A stretch of DNA of 51,090 nucleotides, from contig NC_018251.1 of NCBI RefSeq assembly GCF_000227135.1, forward strand, positions 109,581 through 160,670. Direction: 5' to 3'. This DNA comes from Leishmania donovani (taxonomy: Eukaryota; Euglenozoa; Kinetoplastea; Trypanosomatida; Trypanosomatidae). Every line of letters starts with the position of its first letter. Position 1 is the stretch's first letter. Below the pieces are notes generated by a model that ran no database searches, was not told the origin of the DNA, and was given only the letters and a program-made list of their open reading frames with translations. This document shows positions 41,541 to 51,090 of the stretch, one piece after another. The position numbers and the translations under genes are program-made.

Positions 41541-41754
41541 ATGTGACCGTGGGGTGGCAGCGGCGGTGGGCGCGCTGTGGTTGCGCGTATGCGTCCGTTG
41601 GATGAGCTGTGCACGGTGACAAGGTATACACACGACACCAGACATGTGCTGCGCCTTACTCGCCACGCTCTCCTCTTGACGTTTTCTTTTTCGTGCTTCT
41701 TGCCGTCGTCTGCACGTCCCCAGTCCTCGCATATGTGTGTGTGTGTTCGCGCGT

Positions 41755-42504
41755 GAGCATTCCTCGCCTCTCCCCTGATGGCAGAGGCGAGGGCACCTTA
41801 GACGGTGCGCGGTGTCGCAGGGTCCAGCGCCTACGGGGCAGGGGGAGGTGAGTGCGATGCTGTATCGCTGCTGATGCGCGCGGTCAGGTCCTGTAGAGGG
41901 GGGAGGGGGCGGTGCTGCGTCGGAGCGTCCTGCTACAGCGCACACGCTGGTGCCATCTGTGTGTTGGGCAGTGCGTGTGCGTGACTCGAGTGTATCTCGC
42001 CTGGACCTCACCGCCCATTGGTGGGGAGGCCGAGTGTCATCCCGAGGAACATANNNNNNNNNNNNNNNNNNNNNNNNNNNNNNNNNNNNNNNNNNNNNNN
42101 NNNNNNNNNNNNNNNNNNNNNNNNNNNNNNNNNNNNNNNNNNNNNNNNNNNNCACCTCTGGTCGTGAAAAGGTCCAGCGCCTACGGGGCAGGGGGAGGTG
42201 AGTGCGATGCTGTATCGCTGCTGATGCGCGCGGTCAGGTCCTGTAGAGGGGGGAGGGGGCGGTGCTGCGTCGGAGCGTCCTGCTACAGCGCACACGCTGG
42301 TGCCATCTGTGTGTTGGGCAGTGCGTGTGCGTGACTCGAGTGTATCTCGCCTGGACCTCACCGCCCATTGGTGGGGAGGCCGAGTGTCATCCCGAGGAAC
42401 ATAGCAGGCGGCCGCCTGCGGACCGGGTATGGGGGTGGGCAGGCCTTGAGGCAGGGGTCGAGCGGCGTTTGGCCTCGTGCTGTACGGCAGGGCGACGATG
42501 GCAC
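41755..42504 (+). mobile_element. SIDER-like repeat(s), subfamily B, copy B2, split by gap
   Basis: Left part 41755-42053 carries the hairpin and core up to GAGGAACATA. After 99 N, 42153-42504 restarts within the element (shared sequence from 42171) and runs to the subfamily B 3' end (GGCGACGATGGCAC). The two parts overlap by about 230 identical bases. It is either one element with unmerged contig ends or two tandem copies. The right part begins with 18 bases not found in other copies. Confidence 0.7.
42054..42152. other. Assembly gap (99 N)
   Basis: Inside SIDER-like copy B2. Confidence 1.
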
Positions 42505-42979
42505 ACAAAGAAAAGAATTGTGTGCGTAGGCGTTTATGGGAATGCCTTTGAATGCGCTCCTTCTTTCCACTTGTGACTTTCTCTCTCTTGCTCACCCGCT
42601 CTTTACGGTCCCCCTGTCATCTGTTGTTCTATGGTCGTGTGGGTCATAATGCGCATCAACCACGTGTCCCACGCTCACTCAGTCTTACCAGGCCGCGTGT
42701 GCGCCGTCTCCTTTCCGTCATTGTCGTTTATTGTGCCTTTTTCTCCTCTTCACCACGCACATTTGCTGGCCTGCATCGTCGTGCCGGGCGGGAGTGTGCC
42801 AGCAAGCATCCGACGAGTCGTCAACGCGCATAAGCGGCACACACGCATACATACATACACATATATACGCACATCCTTGCACATCCCCATCGGACTGCGC
42901 CCGAAACGGTAAAGATAGGGAGAGAGTGGGGTGCGTCACGCCACGACAGCCGTGACCTATCGATCCTGCGAATACAAAA
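42505..42979. other. 5' flank of Stealth gene
   Basis: CT tracts at 42553-42600 and 42709-42757 are candidate splice signals; a CA/TA-rich stretch precedes the start codon. No gene seen. Confidence 0.6.
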
Positions 42980-45900
42980 ATGGAGGAGAATGCGACTATT
43001 CCGTATGTGCTGAGCATCGGCACGCTGCCCACAACCACGGCGCAACTTCTAGCGTACGTTGCCGCCTTGGTGATGGCCGGAATCATCGAGTACGTCGTGC
43101 AAGTGCTACCAAGATGCTACCGTTTTGCCGCCGCCCGTGTCAAGGAGGTCCGCAGTGCAGCAAAGGAGATATGGCAACCACCCCGCAGCATCCGCAAGAC
43201 TGTGTGGTGCCTCACGACGCTCATGCGCCGGTGGGAGGTATTCACGGTGCCGGGCATCACCTTTGTACTGCTGTACATGTGCGCCGTCACGAGCCTCATT
43301 CACCTCTACATCTTTCACCGAAATCCTGATAATATACAACTCTGGACCTACCAGGAGACACATTTCGACCTCACGTCGATGGGGCCCTCGCTTGTCTCCC
43401 CCGTGCACGACCCGCGCTCCTTGAGCCCGTACGGGCCGCGGTCGGACCGCACGCTGGCGCACTTCTGCGGCCGGCCCACGGCCAGCAGCTACGACGGCTA
43501 CACCGGCGCGCCGCACGCGGCCTACATGCACCATGACGTGGAGCGCGACCGCTACGTGGTGCGCACCTTCGGCCGCGGCGGCATGCGTGTGGACGAGCGG
43601 CGNNNNNNNNNNNNNNNNNNNNNNNNNNNNNNNNNNNNNNNNNNNNNNNNNNNNNNNNNNNNNNNNNNNNNNNNNNNNNNNNNNNNNNNNNNNNNNNNNN
43701 NGTACGGGCCGCGGTCGGACCGCACGCTGGCGCACTTCTGCGGCCGGCCCACGGCCAGCAGCTACGACGGCTACACCGGCGCGCCGCACGCGGCCTACAT
43801 GCACCATGACGTGGAGCGCGACCGCTACGTGGTGCGCACCTTCGGCCGCGGCGGCATGCGTGTGGACGAGCGGCGGCGCAGCGGCGTGGGCCGCAGCACC
43901 TACGAGNNNNNNNNNNNNNNNNNNNNNNNNNNNNNNNNNNNNNNNNNNNNNNNNNNNNNNNNNNNNNNNNNNNNNNNNNNNNNNNNNNNNNNNNNNNNNN
44001 NNNNNNNNNNNNNNNNNNNNNNNNNNNNNNNNNNNNNNNNNNNNNNNNNNNNNNNNNNNNNNNNNNNNNNNNNNNNNNNNNNNNNNNNNNNNNNNNNNNN
44101 NNNNNNNNNNNNNNNNNNNNNNNNNNNNNNNNNNNNNNNNNNNNNNNNNNNNNNNNNNNNNNCCCGCCGCTACACGCGCGACGAGCTGCTGCAGCGTCAC
44201 GCACACCTCGACTTCATCTACTCCTACGTCAATGGCAGCGACATCACGCGCAGCTACACGAAGCCGTTTGCGAAGACGTGGGAGTGCTGGAACATGATTG
44301 CGTCGGTGCAGCTGCTGTGGGGCGAGATGCAGCGCTCGGCCGACACGGACACCGAGGCGCCGCACATCGCCGAGGACGCCTTCAGCCGCTACATCGCCGA
44401 GCTGCTGTTCGTGTCGGCGTCGAGCCCGTGCGCCATGTCGGAGCTGCTAGCGGACGTGGGCGCCGGCAAGGACGCGATGAAGCGTGTGGAGGCGTCGCTG
44501 TGGTGGGCCGCCACGCACCCGAACGGGCCCCGCAGCGTCGAGGACGCACCGCTGCCGCCGCCGGAGATGACGCTGACGAACATGGAGCTGCTGCGCGCGC
44601 TGGGTGCGGACCTGGAGAGCGTGAAGCCGGACGACATCGACGCAGACTGCGACGAGCTGCGCCACGGCATGCGCGGGCTGCTGGAGCACACGCGCAGCTG
44701 GCACCGTGGCCGCATGGCTGTCGTGGCGCCGTACGGCAACGTGCCGCTGTGGATGAACCACAGCAGGAACTTCTTCATGCGCTCCCTCTACGCCGCTGCC
44801 ACGGCGGCCGCAGCGCGCGCTGAGGCGTCGGGTGGTGCCGCTGACGGCGACAATCCGAGGGTTCTCGGCACGGCCGAGGCGCGTTTCGTCAAGGAGGCGC
44901 ACACCGGCACGCTGCACTACACGCGCATCCACATTGTGGACCAGCGCGCGCTGATGCCGCCCGCGCCGCTAACGACCGTCAACAGCTACGTCGTCGAACC
45001 CTTCGTGTACCGACTGCGCAACGCGTCCTCCGTCTTCATCTACATGAACGACGACTACCTCATCATGAAGGACGTCGACATCACCGACTTCGTGAACGAG
45101 TTTGGTGGACCGCTGCTGCGTATCCGGAAGTCAGACTCGATGGAGTACTTCGAGTCGAAGCGCGACTACTTCCGCCGGGGTCTCGTGTTCAACACGATGC
45201 TTATGCACCGTGACCTGGACAAGACACCCGCGGACCTGGAGGAGCTTGTGCAGCCGGCTGCTGCTGCTGCTGCCCTGACGTCGGTGGAGGGCGAGGCAGC
45301 CGTGGTGCGGCGCGGCGTCGTGCGTGCGTCGTGGGCTGCCTTCGCCGCTGCCGTGGACGCGCGCAGCAGNNNNNNNNNNNNNNNNNNNNNNNNNNNNNNN
45401 NNNNNNNNNNNNNNNNNNNNNNNNNNNNNNNNNNNNNNNNNNNNNNNNNNNNNNNNNNNNNNNNNNNNATCATGAAGGACGTCGACATCACCGACTTCGT
45501 GAACGAGTTTGGTGGACCGCTGCTGCGTATCCGCATCGATGACCCTATGGTATATAACGAAAGCAACCTGGAGTACTTCCGCCGGGGTCTCGTGTTCAAC
45601 ACGATGCTTATGCACCGTGACCTGGACAAGACACCCGCGGACCTGGAGGAGCTTGTGCAGCCGGCTGCTGCTGCTGCTGCCCTGACGTCGGTGGAGGGCG
45701 AGGCAGCCGTGGTGCGGCGCGGCGTCGTGCGTGCGTCGTGGGCTGCCTTCGCCGCTGCCGTGGACGCGCGCAGCAGCGTGGCGACGCCGGAAGGTGGTGC
45801 GAGGGCCACCAGCACGGCGTGCGCGAGCAACAGCAGCGCTGCTGTGTGTGCGTGGGCGGAGTGCGCGTGGGGCGCCGCTGAAGGAGCGCTGGTGCGCGAT

Positions 45901-47886
45901 ACGTGCGCGATGCCGCGCGTGTCGACGCAGGGCGAGCCGGCGTGGGCCGCGGATGCAGCAGGCACCTTTGCGCTGGTGTCTCCGCCGTCTACGACGCCGG
46001 GCAGCAGCGAGTGGACGTGGGCAGGCCAGGCGCAGATGCCGGCGCTCGTGCACTGGGGTCGCCGCGTGCTGGACCGCGTGACGGCAGACCTCATCGCCCC
46101 GCGCTACTACCTCGAAACAGCGACGATCGTCTTATCAGACGACGACATCGAGCGGTTTCCGCCGCGAGCGGCCTTGTCCAGTGTTGCAGAGCACCTGCGC
46201 TTGCTGATCGAGGTCTTGGCGCATGTCCGACGAGACAACGAGGAAGTCGCCGATACCAAGACCTCGTCAATGCAACTCCTCCGCAGGTTCACGCAGGCTG
46301 TTGCCAATCACGAGTTCCCGACGCACCGCGTGTTCAAGACACAGCCGCGCCTGCGCAAGTACCGCATGCGGCTCGACAGCCACGCGCCCTACCCACAGTG
46401 CCGCAACATGTGGGGCTACATCCACAAGCGCTACGCACCGGACCTCAACCTGAACATGTTCATGGAGCGCAAACGCACCACGATGGACCTGCTGCCGCCA
46501 TCGACGCACACGGCGCACATGCTGCGGCATCCGTGGGCCGCGTCGAGTCAGTACCTGCCGTACCTGATGGCGAAGCAGGCGTGGCGCATGCAGCGCGGTG
46601 CCGGACTGTCGCCGCTGGGCAACGACACGCCGGTGTTCCCGGTGGTGGACGTGGCGCTGGACAACGAGGACGGCTGCGCGCCGGCCACTTACATTACGGA
46701 GGCAGAGGAATCAGCGAGGTACCACGAGTTCCGCGACGATGATGACCTGAACGATAAGGTAATGGACAAAATTCGGAGCTACCGGGGAGTCAAGCCGTTC
46801 ACGAACATCAATTCGAAGTTCTCGAACAACGCGGTCGGCGAAACGCTCCGCAACTTCCTGGAGGAGCTCTTTCCGACCCCCATGCTGCTGGAACAACACT
46901 GGCGCAGCGCACCGAAGGCGGAGGGCGGCACGGACGAGCTGCGGGTATCGCGGAGGATTGATGGGGAGAGCGGTGCGCGTGACCTGCAGTTTGCGCATGT
47001 GGACGTCAACTTCAAGCGCCTGATGCACCTGCCGCTGATCCTTGTGAGCAACGACGAGGAGGGCTTCTGCCCGCTGCTGCGCAGCTTGCGGCACGCGTTG
47101 CCGAACTTCCGCGGGCGGCGCGTGGTGCAGGTGCTGGTGCCGCCGGCGGACGGCGTGTCGCTGCGCGCGGCGCGTGCGGACCGGCGACACGCCTACCGCG
47201 ACTTCCTGCCGGTGGCGCGCTGCAGCCTGCCGGCTGACCGGCTTCGCCGCGTGACGCTGCCGGCGGACAGCGACGTGGCGGACGTGGTGGTGGCGGGGCT
47301 GCGGCTGGCGCGCGAGGACGTGGAGGTGGAGCGGTGGGAGGCGCCGGCGCTGGTGGAGCTGCGCGGGCGGCGCGTGGCGCTGCGCGCGGTGCAGGCGCTG
47401 GTGATCGACGCGCGCACGCTGCACACCGGTGCACGCGGCTTCACGGAGCTGCCGNNNNNNNNNNNNNNNNNNNNNNNNNNNNNNNNNNNNNNNNNNNNNN
47501 NNNNNNNNNNNNNNNNNNNNNNNNNNNNNNNNNNNNNNNNNNNNNNNNNNNNNNNNNNNNNNNNNNNNNNNNNNNNNNNNNNNNNNNNNNNNNNNNNNNN
47601 NNNNNNNNNNNNNNNNNNNNNNNNNNNNNNNNNNNNNNNNNNNNNNNNNNNNNNNNNNNNNNNNNNNNNNNNNNNNNNNNNNNNNNNNNNNNNNNNNNNN
47701 NNNNNNNNNNNNNNNNNNNNNNNNNNNNNNNNNNNNNNNNNNNNNNNNNNNNNNNNNNNNNNNNNNNNNNNNNNNNNNNNNNNNNNAGTGCTGCTGCTGC
47801 TGCTGCCATGCGGGTGTGGGTGGTGCCCTCGTGAGCCTCTCTCTGCAGGTTTGTGCGGATGCTTGTGGGGCGTGAAGGATGTGTGA
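42980..47886 (+). CDS. Stealth-family sugar-1-phosphate transferase, membrane-bound, gapped
   Basis: Stealth proteins (metazoan GNPTAB, bacterial capsule enzymes) transfer a sugar-1-phosphate to a glycan. Two membrane segments lie at residues about 16-37 and 80-105, fitting a Golgi enzyme. CR1 is LDFIYSYVNGSDI (44209-44247). CR2 is near 44995-45120 with FIYMNDDYLIMKDVDITDFV containing the NDD signature. CR3 is SHAPYPQCRNMWGYIHKRY (46378-46434). CR4 is FTNINSKFSNNAVGETLRNF followed by LEELFPTPMLLE (46798-46893). A long Arg/Ala/Leu-rich C-terminus follows. Gaps at 43603, 43907, 45370 and 47455 break it, and the 99-N gaps are flanked by duplicated sequence, so the nominal frame changes at 45370 and the true stop (47834 or 47886, or inside the last gap) is unknown. 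In Leishmania such an enzyme could add Man- or GlcNAc-phosphate in phosphoglycan synthesis; that is inference. Confidence 0.8.
43603..43701. other. Assembly gap (99 N)
   Basis: Both sides carry the same sequence (43429-43602 and 43702-43875); probably no missing sequence. Confidence 1.
43907..44162. other. Assembly gap (256 N)
   Basis: Inside the Stealth gene just before CR1. Confidence 1.
45370..45468. other. Assembly gap (99 N)
   Basis: Flanked by about 308-bp copies of the same coding segment (45062-45369 and 45469-45776), which differ only in a 40-nt block. Confidence 1.
47455..47786. other. Assembly gap (332 N)
   Basis: Hides the C-terminal region of the Stealth gene. Confidence 1.
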
Positions 47887-48915
47887 GTAGATGAGGTAGA
47901 TGTACCGGCCGGAAACGCGTACAGCTGAGTCAGTCCCACCTACGCTGAAGTGCCTGGTGCTCATGTCGCGCGAACGTGGAGGAGCTCCTCATGGGCATGA
48001 GGAGCGGGCAGCGCTGTCTGTTGGGGTATCGATTTCATTTTTTCTGGAGAGAGCTATTCTTTAATTTTTTTATGGTTACTGCTCACGCGCGGCGGTGGTC
48101 GATGCAGCGGCACAGGTGGTAGCCACGTGCGACGTGTGCGCTTGAGCTTTTCTTCTATGAGTGATTTTTTTCTGATTGAAAGCCCAGGGTGTGTGGTGCG
48201 CTTTCATGTATGTGTGGATGGGTGCTTTCGCCCTGTGTGTGTCTTTCTCATTCGCTTTCTTTCATGTGTGTCTGCGCCGCGTTGCGTTCGTGCGGCGAGG
48301 CAGTCCTCTCCCCCTCTTCTGCGCTCAACATCGTAGGTGTCTGCATGGTGCGTAAGTCGATCGACGGCTCGCGAGGCCGAGAGGGACGCGTGCCTTTTCG
48401 CACGCCCCTCTCTTTCAAGTGCGCGCGCACACACACACGCACCATAACCACGATGACGACATCAACCACAACCAAAGCACTTCTGCTGGGTACAATGGGC
48501 AGAAGCATACTTCATCGGTGTTTCCGGAGCGACGCGGGTCAAGGAGGAGGGGGTGGGCACACGCATATTCCGTTTTTTTATTTTGTTTTTCTTCATGGGA
48601 GCGAGTGAGATGAAGTCACACCGTAGATGTAAGACGACGCAGTGCGGATTAGTGGGGTGTGGTGGGGGAAAGGAAGAGGCGGCGGCAGCGTAGGAGCTGC
48701 CCCGCATACCCCCACCGCCACACAAGCAATAGTTGAAAAAACTTGACGGCGGCTTTGGGCAGGCAAAGGACTGCGCATGCGTGTGAACGCACGGCAATCA
48801 GGACGCATCCTCCCCACCACACCCGTCTTGCCATTGGCCCTGCCCCACTCTGCCTTCTCTGCCCCTTCACCTCTGCAAGCCCGCGTTAAATTGTATGTGT
48901 GTGGTGTCTGTGCAC
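47887..48915. other. Spacer / 3'UTR of Stealth gene
   Basis: T- and GT-rich spacer; no gene seen. Confidence 0.65.
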
Positions 48916-49658
48916 GAGCATTCCTCGCCTCTCCCCTGATGGCAGAGGCGAGGGCACCTTACACGGTGCGCGGTGTCGCAGGGTCCAGCGCCTACGGGGC
49001 AGGGGGAGGTGAGTGCGATGTTGTATCGCTGCTGATGCGCGCGGTCAGGTCCTGTAGAGGGGGGAGGGGGCGGTGCTGCGTCGGAGCGTCCTGCTACAGC
49101 GCACACGCTGGTGCCATCTGTGTGTTGGGCAGTGCGTGTGCGTGACTCGAGTGTATCTCGCCTGGACCTCACCGCCCATTGGTGGGGAGGCCGAGTGTCA
49201 TCCCGAGGAGCATAGCAGGCGGCNNNNNNNNNNNNNNNNNNNNNNNNNNNNNNNNNNNNNNNNNNNNNNNNNNNNNNNNNNNNNNNNNNNNNNNNNNNNN
49301 NNNNNNNNNNNNNNNNNNNNNNAGCCTCATCCGCCTACGGGGCAGGGGGAGGTGAGTGCGATGCTGTATCGCTGCTGATGCGCGCGGTCAGGTCCTGTAG
49401 AGGGGGGAGGGGGCGGTGCTGCGTCGGAGCGTCCTGCTACAGCGCACACGCTGGTGCCATCTGTGTGTTGGGCAGTGCGTGTGCGTGACTCGAGTGTATC
49501 TCGCCTGGACCTCACCGCCCATTGGTGGGGAGGCCGAGTGTCATCCCGAGGAGCATAGCAGGCGGCCGCCTGCGGACCGGGTATGGGGGTGGGCAGGCCT
49601 TGAGGCAGGGGCCGAGCGGCGTTTGACCTCGTGCTGTACGGCAGGGCGACGATGGCAC
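48916..49658 (+). mobile_element. SIDER-like repeat(s), subfamily B, copy B3, split by gap
   Basis: Left part 48916-49223 has the hairpin (48923-48953) and core. After 99 N, 49323-49658 restarts with AGCCTCATCCGCCTACGGGG, the entry sequence of subfamily A, then runs to the subfamily B 3' end. It is either two tandem elements, one an A/B hybrid, or a contig-end artefact. Confidence 0.7.
49224..49322. other. Assembly gap (99 N)
   Basis: Inside SIDER-like copy B3. Confidence 1.
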
Positions 49659-50022
49659 GCGTCGAAGAGCAAAGGAAGAAATACACAAGACGCCAGTGCC
49701 TGTCGCCCCATCTGTTTTTCTTTTCGTGCGTTTCGTGCGCGGGGAGATTGCCACGGCCGCACGGGGCCCTTCTGCTTGCCGCTCTTCACTGTCTACACAG
49801 CCTCCGCTAACCACCCACCCCCTGGGCTGCCGCATGCGCACGTCCTTTTCGTTTCCGTTGGAATCCCTTCTTTGTCGTAGCACGACATGTTTTCCGCACG
49901 CCTTCCCCCTGCCACTCCGTCATGTAGACGCGCATGCCCCCAGTTTTCTTTTTGCTTCTCCAAGTAAGTTTGTATATGTTTTTGGCTGTGCGTGTGCCCT
50001 GTGGAGTTCAGCTGGCGCCGTG
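49659..50022. other. Spacer with possible splice signals
   Basis: CT-rich runs at about 49705-49730 and 49940-49965. A GTTCAG at 50006-50011 could be an acceptor 11 nt before an ATG at 50023. Confidence 0.5.
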
Positions 50023-50208
50023 ATGTCCTCGGAGGACGGCGCACGTAATCAAACGGTAAATGACCTGGTGCGCATGCGCAGCGCACTCGCAGAGTTTCTC
50101 TACGCGTATCTTTTTTCCAAAACAAGGAAGGAAGACGAAGGACACCGGTGCCTTGCCGGTAAGTGTGGGTGTGTGTCTCTGTGGAGGGAGGGCCTCTCCT
50201 TCTTCTAG
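50023..50208 (+). CDS. Candidate small gene (61 aa) or first exon
   Basis: The frame from the ATG at 50023 reads MSSEDGARNQTVNDLVRMRS and then ALAEFLYAYLFSKTRKEDEG. This is balanced, amphipathic sequence unlike the translated spacer around it. It runs to a stop at 50206-50208 as a 61-residue protein. The codon for Ala45-Gly46 overlaps CCGGTAAGTG, a perfect-looking 5' splice site, and a CT tract ending TTCTTCTAG lies at 50191-50208, so it could also be an exon. No homologue is recognised and third-position GC is only moderate, so this is tentative. Confidence 0.3.
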   Translation: MSSEDGARNQTVNDLVRMRSALAEFLYAYLFSKTRKEDEGHRCLAGKCGCVSLWREGLSFF

Positions 50209-51090
50209 GCCTCACTGCCCGTCACACGCACAACCTATTGGCGTAGATGTAGGAAGTGACGAGAGGGACGGGTGCACACCCCGCCTCCTTGACGCGGTGC
50301 GTTCTTTCTGCAATCCCGTCACCCCTCCTTCTCGTCCCCGATACCCGCTTCCTGCCTCTCTTTGCCCAGGTAGCACGTGCACCGCTGTGAGTCGGGAAGC
50401 AAGCACAGAGAGAGAGTCCAGCGAGAGGGCCACACTTCGCATCAGTGAAAGCCTTCTCAGCACGAAATCCTTGTCAAGAGAAAGGGTATTTATGTTTATC
50501 TATATAGTTACATACTATCGTGAAGGCGTGCCTCGGAGAGTGAGTGCTGATCGAGAACTCTCGCTCTCTGTCCAACTCACCTCCTCCTCTCCGTCCCTCT
50601 GCCAGCAAGCCCCGTGCGCACCCCGTCCGTGCCTGACCTCTTTCGGTTGGTTTGGTCTCTGTATGTACCGCCGTGCGCGTTTCTCGGGGCATGATGGTGC
50701 GGCCAAGACCGGGGGCAGAGAGGGGGCGGATCTTTCGTTTTCCATTTGGCGTCCATTGTGTGGAGGCGATCACGTTTCTGCCCCTGTGTCGGTGTTCCTT
50801 CCCCCGCCCGCCTCTTTTTCTATATCTTTGGCTGTATGGGGGGAAGGGTGCCTCTCTCCCCTGCCCGGTTCTGCCAGTGACATCATGGGCGGCCCCATAC
50901 TCTCGCTTGGACAAACAAGCACCGGCACACGCACACATACGTTTGCGTGTCTGTGTGTGTGTGTATGGCTGATCAAGAAAAGGACGGGCTCCACTAGTGC
51001 GAGTATGACGCTGGTGTAACTCTCTGTCTGTCAGTCTCTCGCCCCCTCTTCCATCCATCTCTCTCTCTCACACACCTGCGCACACACACA
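50209..51090. other. Terminal spacer
   Basis: CT/GT/CA-rich sequence with no convincing gene; a 319-codon open frame across it (50060-51019) is low-complexity and lacks domain features. The next gene should lie beyond the window. Confidence 0.55.

Larger units (their letters stand above)
40397..41627 (+). mobile_element. Truncated ingi-type retroelement fragment with RNase H remnant (DIRE copy 2)
   Basis: Matches the 3' part of the element at 6250-7091, starting at AGCATCCACCCCGTGCGGAG and ending GTGACAAGGTATA. From 41243 to 41627 it differs from 6704-7091 at about one base. Its true length is shorter than shown: 40365-40653 and 40753-41045 on the two sides of the gap are the same sequence with two CA units difference. 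It covers the interval missing from copy 1 (40890-41242). A SIDER-like repeat follows after about 130 bp. Confidence 0.8.

Noticed and set aside
43429..43875. Direct repeats around gaps as a CRISPR array or protein repeat domain
   Set aside because: Only two copies, each abutting a 99-N gap; they are unmerged contig ends in a eukaryotic genome.
50060..51019. 319-codon open reading frame
   Set aside because: Ser/Pro/Arg/Cys-rich translation of CT/GT spacer, with no domain, and it overlaps the better small frame at 50023.
1410..51090. tRNA, rRNA or snoRNA genes in spacers
   Set aside because: No cloverleaf with A/B boxes, rRNA core motif or C/D-box pair could be recognised by eye; a covariance-model scan would be needed to exclude them.

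Overview
The window looks like nuclear DNA of a trypanosomatid of the Leishmania group (Leishmaniinae). Every convincing gene is an intronless open reading frame on the + strand. The genes are separated by 1-4 kb spacers rich in CT, GT and CA tracts, as expected of one polycistronic unit whose mRNAs are made by trans-splicing and polyadenylation. The gene set (SLC35A-type nucleotide-sugar transporters, mitochondrial aspartate aminotransferase, a UCH37-type deubiquitinase) resembles, from memory only, part of Leishmania chromosome 24. Species cannot be fixed from the sequence.

Layout. 0-9.5 kb: two tandem nucleotide-sugar transporter genes (probable LPG5A-type UDP-galactose transporters), separated by a decayed ingi/L1Tc-type non-LTR retrotransposon (DIRE) that still shows endonuclease, reverse transcriptase and RNase H remnants. 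9.6-14.3 kb: a SIDER-like repeat and a long spacer. 14.3-36 kb: mitochondrial aspartate aminotransferase, a 1025-aa coiled-coil/serine-rich protein, a 625-aa membrane-anchored protein with a probable ER-lumenal body, a TPR-SET lysine methyltransferase of SMYD type, a doublecortin-like protein with a degenerate P-loop, and the UCH37 homologue. 36-40 kb: a 1361-aa protein with a mitochondrial-type N-terminus. 40.4-42.5 kb: a second RNase H-containing retroelement fragment and SIDER-like repeats. 43-47.9 kb: a Stealth-family sugar-phosphate transferase broken by gaps. 48.9-49.7 kb: more SIDER-like repeats. 50.0 kb: a candidate very small gene or first exon.

Themes. (1) A family of about 400-440-bp dispersed repeats, all on the + strand and nearly identical, lies in the 3' flanks of five genes; in Leishmania such SIDER elements are known post-transcriptional regulators. 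(2) The retroelement fragments at 6.7-7.1 kb and 41.2-41.6 kb differ at about one base in 385 although neither can encode protein, which implies recent copying or gene conversion. (3) The transporter pair and the Stealth gene both show sharply bounded divergent cassettes inside identical flanks. (4) The assembly has 13 N-gaps; those of exactly 99 N are flanked by unmerged copies of the same sequence, so coordinates and frames of the transporter and Stealth genes are partly artificial. The transporters and the Stealth protein would fit phosphoglycan synthesis in the Golgi, but this link is inference.
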